The position numbers and the translations under genes are program-made. DNA of 64,000 nucleotides from contig JACKAQ010000004.1 in the NCBI GenBank assembly GCA_020634975.1, forward strand, positions 1-64,000, read 5' to 3'. The stretch is from JACKAQ01 sp020634975 [NCBI: Calditrichia bacterium] (GTDB taxonomy: Bacteria; Calditrichota; Calditrichia; RBG-13-44-9). Shown piece after piece: positions 59,682-64,000 of the stretch (position 1 is its first letter; the number at the start of each line of letters is the position of its first letter). The notes below the pieces were generated by a model. It did not search any database. It saw only the letters and a list, made by a program, of their open reading frames with translations, and was not told the origin of the DNA.

Positions 59682-60725
59682 ATGGCAGAAGAAGAAAAAT
59701 ATCATCGGGATGCGCTCGATCCGTTACAGCGAATGGACGATCAGGCCATTGAAGCGGCATTGCGGCCATCTGCATTTGATGAATTTGTCGGCCAAACAAA
59801 AGTAGTTGACAATCTCAAAATATTCATCGAAGCCGCATTGCAGCGAGGAGAAGCGCTCGATCACGTGTTGCTGTATGGTCCGCCGGGACTCGGCAAAACC
59901 ACACTGGCGAATATCGTCGCGCGGGAATTAAGTGTGGATATCAAAACCACCTCCGGCCCGGTGATGGACAAAGCCGGCGATCTGGCGGGAATTCTCACAA
60001 ATCTGCAGGAAAAAGATGTTTTGTTTATCGATGAAATTCACCGATTGAACAACATTGTTGAAGAATATCTGTATTCCGCAATGGAAGATTATACGCTGGA
60101 TATTATGATAGACCGAGGCGCGAATGCCCGGAGTATCCAGATCAGTTTGCCCAGATTTACTCTCGTTGGCGCAACCACCCGCGCGGGATTGTTGACTGCG
60201 CCGATGCGGGCACGGTTTGGTGTTGTGCTGCGGCTGGATTATTATAATGCAGAAGATTTGTTTCACATCATCAAACGATCTGCCGGATTGCTGCAGGTTA
60301 CAATCGATGATCAGGGCGCAATGGAAATTGCCCGACGTTCCCGTGGAACACCACGCGTTGCCAACCGGCTGCTCCGCCGCACCCGTGATTTTGCCCAGGT
60401 TAAAGCAAATGGTGAAATTACCAAAGAAGTTGCCGATCATGCCTTGAAGATGTTGGAAGTTGATGAACTGGGTCTGGACGATATGGATAAACGCATCATC
60501 CAAACCATCATCGAAAAATACAACGGCGGTCCGGTTGGCATCAACACAATAGCAGTAGCCGTTGGCGAAGAAAGCGATACGATCGAAGAAATTTACGAGC
60601 CGTTTCTTATACAAGAGGGTTTCATCAAGCGGACGCCAAGGGGAAGGGTTGTAACAGCGTTGGCTTATGAACACTTTAACTACAAAAGGCGTGGAGAAAA
60701 TGGATTTCAAACCGAGCTTTTTTGA
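59682..60725 (+). CDS. ruvB: Holliday-junction branch migration motor RuvB
   Basis: This 347-residue AAA+ ATPase drives branch migration. Walker A is [12 protein letters not shown] near 70, Walker [10 protein letters not shown] near 117, sensor and arginine regions are in [20 protein letters not shown] near 165, and the winged-helix C-terminus ends with [16 protein letters not shown]. The ATG chosen follows AGGTGA with good spacing; a start six bases earlier (also ATG) is equally possible. The C-terminal 26 bases overlap the start of queA, so the genes are probably co-translated. Confidence 0.97.
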   Translation: MAEEEKYHRDALDPLQRMDDQAIEAALRPSAFDEFVGQTKVVDNLKIFIEAALQRGEALDHVLLYGPPGLGKTTLANIVARELSVDIKTTSGPVMDKAGDLAGILTNLQEKDVLFIDEIHRLNNIVEEYLYSAMEDYTLDIMIDRGANARSIQISLPRFTLVGATTRAGLLTAPMRARFGVVLRLDYYNAEDLFHIIKRSAGLLQVTIDDQGAMEIARRSRGTPRVANRLLRRTRDFAQVKANGEITKEVADHALKMLEVDELGLDDMDKRIIQTIIEKYNGGPVGINTIAVAVGEESDTIEEIYEPFLIQEGFIKRTPRGRVVTALAYEHFNYKRRGENGFQTELF

Positions 60726-61773
60726 GGATGACAGCGGGGGGAAGTATAAGTTATCCGATTTTTCGTATGACTTACCCAATAAATTGATTGCCCAATATCC
60801 GAACCCCGAAAGAGGCAAAAGCCGGATGTTGGTGATCAACCGGGTAAAAGAGCAAATTGAACACCGCTCTTTCGAAGATATTGTTGAATATCTCAAACCC
60901 GGCGATTGTCTGGTAATCAATAACACCCGTGTTTTTCCGGCCAGATTAATTGGCACAAAAGATAAAACCGGCGCAAAAGTAGAAGTCTTTTTGCTGCGAA
61001 ATCTCGAAAACGGGATTTGGGAAGTGATGGTCAAGCCGGCCCGGAAAGTCCGTTTGGGCAATCGCATCGTTTTCAGCGACGATTTTACCTGCGATATAAT
61101 TGATAACACGGTATCCGGCGGACGCATTATCGAAGTGCACTGTCAAAGCGATTTTTACGAAACGCTGGATCGCATCGGACAAACACCGTTACCACCCTAT
61201 ATCAAACGCCCGAACGAAGAAATTGACCGGGAATTTTATCAAACGGTATATGCCGAAAAACGCGGTGCCGTTGCCGCACCCACTGCAGGACTGCATTTTT
61301 CGAAAGAATTGGTAGAGCAGATCGAAGCCAAAGGTGTGGTTCTCGCTCCGGTAACTTTGCATGTTGGAATGGGAACGTTTAAACCTGTCCAGGTGGATGA
61401 TATCTCCCGGCACCAGATGCATTCTGAATTTTATGAGATTGGCAGCGATTCCGCAGATAAAATTAACAATGCACGCGAAAAAGGGAAACGTGTTCTGGCA
61501 GTCGGCACAACCAGTGTCCGAGTGTTGGAAACCATGGCCGGCAGAAACGGCAAAGTGCGCCCAGGTCAGGGCTGGACAGATAAATTTATCTTTCCGCCGT
61601 ATCAATTTCAGATTGCAGAAAGCCTGGTAACCAATTTCCATTTACCGCAATCGACATTGTTAATGTTGGTCAGCGCATTCGGTGGACACGAAATTGTAAT
61701 GCACGCCTATCGCGAAGCGGTAAAAAAGGGTTATCGCTTTTTCAGCTATGGCGATAGCATGATGATATTTTGA
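60700..61773 (+). CDS. queA: tRNA ribosyltransferase-isomerase (queuosine pathway)
   Basis: This 357-residue enzyme moves the ribosyl part of S-adenosylmethionine to preQ1 in tRNA, forming epoxyqueuosine. Family features are [19 protein letters not shown] near 15, the [12 protein letters not shown] motif near 76, and [20 protein letters not shown] near 190 with [12 protein letters not shown] following. The end [12 protein letters not shown] is canonical. The ATG with GGAG in front is used, giving about 15 extra residues compared with the usual start. No other queuosine gene is near. It ends this operon; a 368-base gap precedes mraZ. Confidence 0.96.
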   Translation: MDFKPSFFEDDSGGKYKLSDFSYDLPNKLIAQYPNPERGKSRMLVINRVKEQIEHRSFEDIVEYLKPGDCLVINNTRVFPARLIGTKDKTGAKVEVFLLRNLENGIWEVMVKPARKVRLGNRIVFSDDFTCDIIDNTVSGGRIIEVHCQSDFYETLDRIGQTPLPPYIKRPNEEIDREFYQTVYAEKRGAVAAPTAGLHFSKELVEQIEAKGVVLAPVTLHVGMGTFKPVQVDDISRHQMHSEFYEIGSDSADKINNAREKGKRVLAVGTTSVRVLETMAGRNGKVRPGQGWTDKFIFPPYQFQIAESLVTNFHLPQSTLLMLVSAFGGHEIVMHAYREAVKKGYRFFSYGDSMMIF

Positions 61774-62141
61774 TCAAATGTTCAAATTAAACTGCGTTTT
61801 ATGTAAATGATCAGATATTGAGCCAGCTATATTTTTTCGATAAATGATTTGCCGTTGATTCCAAAAATCACGGCAATTCCTTCCTCAAATTCTGTTGCTC
61901 GTATCCCTCCGCTGTTGATACTAAATACCGTTTTTTATTGAAAAATTGCCAATTTTGGTGTGGTTTGATATTCATTTGTTCACGTGTATTGTTTTGCGTT
62001 GCGGGCACAAGCTGACGAATATCGTATGTTCTGAAAATATTCCATTTTTTTCTTGCATTATTAGCTCCAAAATGTGATATTTTGTGGCAGAAAGTGGTAA
62101 AGATTCCACTCTTTTCCACTGAAAAGGAGAAAATAGGAAGC
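61774..62141. promoter_or_regulatory. mraZ promoter and probable MraZ operator
   Basis: GTGG occurs at 62084 and 62094, ten bases apart, and CCAC at 62106 and 62116, also ten apart, giving a symmetric block just before the ribosome-binding site. MraZ is known to bind ten-base-spaced TGGG-like repeats upstream of its own gene, so this is a likely self-control site. TTGCAT at 62054 with TATTTT near 62078 may be the promoter. The rest of the gap (61774-62050) has no gene I can support. Confidence 0.6.
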
Positions 62142-62582
62142 ATGAGCGGATTTTGGGGAAGTTTCAACAGCAAAATGGATGGCAAGGGCAGAATTAATTT
62201 TCCGGCCAAATTCCGCAAAAATCTCACGGAAGAAGATTTAGATACGCTCATTTTGATTCGCGGCAGCGAAGGATGTATTTCCTGTTACCCGCTCACATCG
62301 TGGGAGGCAAAAATACAGCAAATCCGTGATCAGGTTGCAAGTGATCGGGAATTTGCGGTTGTTTCCCGGCAGTTGATGTATCAGGCCAGCGAACAAACTG
62401 TTGATAAACAAGGGCGTTTGAACCTGACATCTGAATTGGTCAAATATGCGGAATTGAATTCGGATGTATTGATCATGGGTTACGAAAATAAAATTGAAAT
62501 CTGGAATCGGGATAAATACAATCAGTTGGTAAAATCGACGGAGGTGGATTACTTAAAAATTACCAGCGAATTGGATATTTAA
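62142..62582 (+). CDS. mraZ: Transcription regulator MraZ
   Basis: This 146-residue protein carries two AbrB-like repeats, KMDGKGRINFPAKFRKNL near residue 10 and DKQGRLNLTSELVKYAEL near 87, the pattern of the ring-forming regulator at the head of division clusters. It regulates its own operon. The ATG is set by the AGGAAGC ribosome-binding site; the longer frame upstream would run through the operator. It is followed by rsmH after 20 bases, as in most bacteria. Confidence 0.97.
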   Translation: MSGFWGSFNSKMDGKGRINFPAKFRKNLTEEDLDTLILIRGSEGCISCYPLTSWEAKIQQIRDQVASDREFAVVSRQLMYQASEQTVDKQGRLNLTSELVKYAELNSDVLIMGYENKIEIWNRDKYNQLVKSTEVDYLKITSELDI

Positions 62583-62602
62583 TAACCTGCAAGGATGTGT
62601 AC

Positions 62603-63544
62603 ATGGGCTATGGTTTTCATGAGCCGGTGTTGGGGAGGGAGGTTGTTGAATACCTTGTCATCGATCGGCGCGGTAAATACGTTGATTGTACGCTGGGTGG
62701 CGGCGGCCATAGTCAATTAATTCTTGAATTTCTGGAAAATGATGGATTTTTGATTGGGCTGGATGCCGACACGGAAGCTATACAATACGCATCGCAACGG
62801 CTTCAGCGCTTTCCGAATACGCACTTTCGACAAACATTCTACGATCAAATTGATGTTGCACTTTACGAAGCTGATAAATATCCGGTTCAGGGAATTTTGT
62901 TTGATCTCGGTGTTTCATCGTGGCAAATAGATGTGGACGAGCGAGGGTTCAGCTATCAAAATGACGGCCCTTTGGACATGCGGATGGATCAGCGACAAAG
63001 CCAGAACGCTGCTGATGTGCTGAATAATTATACGCAAGATCAGTTAGAACATATATTTAGAGAATTTGGCGAAGAACGGCACTGGCGTGCCATCGCCAGA
63101 GAAGTTGTGCGCACACGTTCATCGCAATCATTAAAAAACACGAAAGAATTGGTAAAAATTGTCCGTTCGGTTATTGGTGAGCGACATCTGAATAAATCGT
63201 TGGCCCGGATATTTCAAGCGATACGCATCGAAGTAAACCGGGAATTGGAGCGTCTGGAATTTGCGCTCGAAAGTTCATTTCAAATGTTGGATAAAGGCGG
63301 CAGACTCGCCGTCATTAGTTATCATTCTCTGGAAGACCGCATCGTAAAAAATTTTTTTAAGGAAAAAGAACGGGACTGTATCTGTCCGCCGGAATTCCCA
63401 ACCTGTGTGTGTGATAAGGTTTCGGAAATGCGATTGGTAACCCGAAAGCCGGTAACTGCATCGGCGGAGGAAGTCAAAAATAATCAGCGCGCCCGTAGTG
63501 CAAAGCTTCGCATCGCGGAAAAAACGATAGCGTTTAAAGGCTAA
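62603..63544 (+). CDS. rsmH: 16S rRNA (cytosine-1402-N4)-methyltransferase
   Basis: This 313-residue methyltransferase, formerly MraW, modifies C1402 of 16S rRNA. The start FHEPVLGREVVEYL leads to the SAM-binding DCTLGGGGHSQLILE near 31 and GLDADTEAI near 53. FDLGVSSWQIDVDERGFSY near 98 and the late CICPPEFPTCVCDKV cysteine block near 262 are also present. The ATG is chosen because of AAGGATGTGTAC upstream. The gene is followed by the ftsL-like frame after 19 bases. Confidence 0.97.
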   Translation: MGYGFHEPVLGREVVEYLVIDRRGKYVDCTLGGGGHSQLILEFLENDGFLIGLDADTEAIQYASQRLQRFPNTHFRQTFYDQIDVALYEADKYPVQGILFDLGVSSWQIDVDERGFSYQNDGPLDMRMDQRQSQNAADVLNNYTQDQLEHIFREFGEERHWRAIAREVVRTRSSQSLKNTKELVKIVRSVIGERHLNKSLARIFQAIRIEVNRELERLEFALESSFQMLDKGGRLAVISYHSLEDRIVKNFFKEKERDCICPPEFPTCVCDKVSEMRLVTRKPVTASAEEVKNNQRARSAKLRIAEKTIAFKG

Positions 63545-63563
63545 GCCGGAAATTAAGGGATTA

Positions 63564-64000
63564 ATGGCAACTGTAAAAACCAAAACCAGGCAACCTGTGA
63601 GAAAACCTGCAACCGGACGAAAATCACAGAAAATACCAAAAAAAACCAACCTGAATTTAAAAAAAGGGGTTCGGAGGGCGGTTTACGATTTATACATCAT
63701 CAGCGTTATCTTTCTGATTATGTTGATGTTAAGCTCTGCATTTCTGTTGTATCAGTGGAAAGATTACAAAATAGTTGAATACAGTAAGGAGATTCAGGAT
63801 CTACGCTCGGATGTGCTGAAATTACAAAGCGCGGAAAGTCGCTATCGCGCACGGATCAATTCCGATTTAATCAAATATCACCGGATTGCAGAGGTTGCCA
63901 AAGACAAGTTGCAACTGTTGCCATCTGTGGAAGAGCCGGTCATTTTGACGGTCGATAAACGCCTGCTGGATGCATATGTTCAAAAAGATAACGAAAACAA
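63564..64000 (+). CDS. ftsL: FtsL-like division protein (partial, cut by the window end)
   Basis: A frame beginning ATGGCAACTG stays open to the last base, about 145 codons. It has a long basic, Lys-rich cytoplasmic N-terminus (1-38), one membrane helix (about 43-67, IISVIFLIMLMLSSAFLLY), and a periplasmic coiled coil with heptad-like leucines (VEYSKEIQDLRSDVLKLQSA). The following RIAEVAKDKLQLLPSVEEPV is the common FtsL ending. FtsL sits with FtsB and FtsQ at the septum and activates septal wall synthesis. Its place after mraZ and rsmH is the normal one. The periplasmic tail appears somewhat longer than usual, and the stop lies outside. Confidence 0.85.
   Translation, partial: MATVKTKTRQPVRKPATGRKSQKIPKKTNLNLKKGVRRAVYDLYIISVIFLIMLMLSSAFLLYQWKDYKIVEYSKEIQDLRSDVLKLQSAESRYRARINSDLIKYHRIAEVAKDKLQLLPSVEEPVILTVDKRLLDAYVQKDNEN

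Noticed and set aside
60667-60699. Earlier start of queA overlapping ruvB by 59 bases
   Set aside because: The upstream ATG has no ribosome-binding site, while the one at 60700 follows GGAG and gives a length closer to the family.

Overview
The window looks like a chromosomal stretch of a Gram-negative bacterium from the Bacteroidota/Calditrichota/KSB1 side of the FCB assemblage. Reasons: a large secreted protein ends in a type IX secretion (T9SS) sorting domain, several exported lipoproteins and a porin-type beta-barrel gene are present, a Bacteroidota-style promoter (TTG, 20 nt, TAnnTTTG) can be read upstream of the polyphosphate genes, and transaldolase is fused to phosphoglucose isomerase. 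The taxon is an inference; no rRNA gene is present. I recognised no rRNA, tRNA, CRISPR array, transposase or integrase, although tRNAs could not be searched exhaustively by eye.

Layout. (1) 1-2299: tail of an integron-type gene-cassette array. All genes are on +, base composition changes from gene to gene, and attC-like hairpin sites lie at the window edge, near 1467-1533 and at 2237-2299; a fourth, near 937-1042, is doubtful. (2) 2300-3780: a RibD/DHFR-family reductase sits between a truncated and an intact copy of the 5' end of a contractile-tail tube gene, followed by a 123-bp tandem repeat. (3) 3945-16660: a chemoreceptor, an esterase-TPR protein, a TPR protein, a giant beta-propeller/amidohydrolase, an exported TPR-CHAT protease and an NlpC/P60-like lipoprotein. 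(4) 16961-23705: a polyphosphate cluster (two-domain PPK2, CYTH-like/CHAD protein, ParA-type ATPase, PPK1, gamma-carbonic anhydrase). (5) 23695-34724: repair and housekeeping genes (Ada-like methyltransferase, YraN, GPP34), a probable protein-deglycation pair (LMW phosphatase and fructosamine kinase), two convergent beta-lactamase-fold hydrolases, a YhhN protein, miaB and an OPT transporter. (6) 34855-47326: a frameshifted porin-like gene, MscS, heparinase-like lyase, RsbU-type phosphatase, GT39 glycosyltransferase, CotH/lamin-tail T9SS cargo, a coiled-coil protein and dCTP deaminase. (7) 47605-56784: a lipoprotein, rpiA overlapping tal-pgi, a bile-acid/sodium symporter-family protein, a hexapeptide protein, serine dehydratase and an Ig-like lipoprotein. 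(8) 57097-64000: SPOR lipoprotein, yebC, ruvC, ruvA, ruvB, queA, then the start of the division/cell-wall cluster (mraZ, rsmH, ftsL-like, cut by the window end).

The most coherent possible system is the polyphosphate cluster. It holds a polyP synthase, a polyP-dependent nucleotide kinase, a polyP-binding CHAD protein and a ParA ATPase with no ParB, which suggests, without proving, positioning or segregation of polyP granules. The cassette array and the disrupted tail-tube locus mark the left end as accessory DNA.
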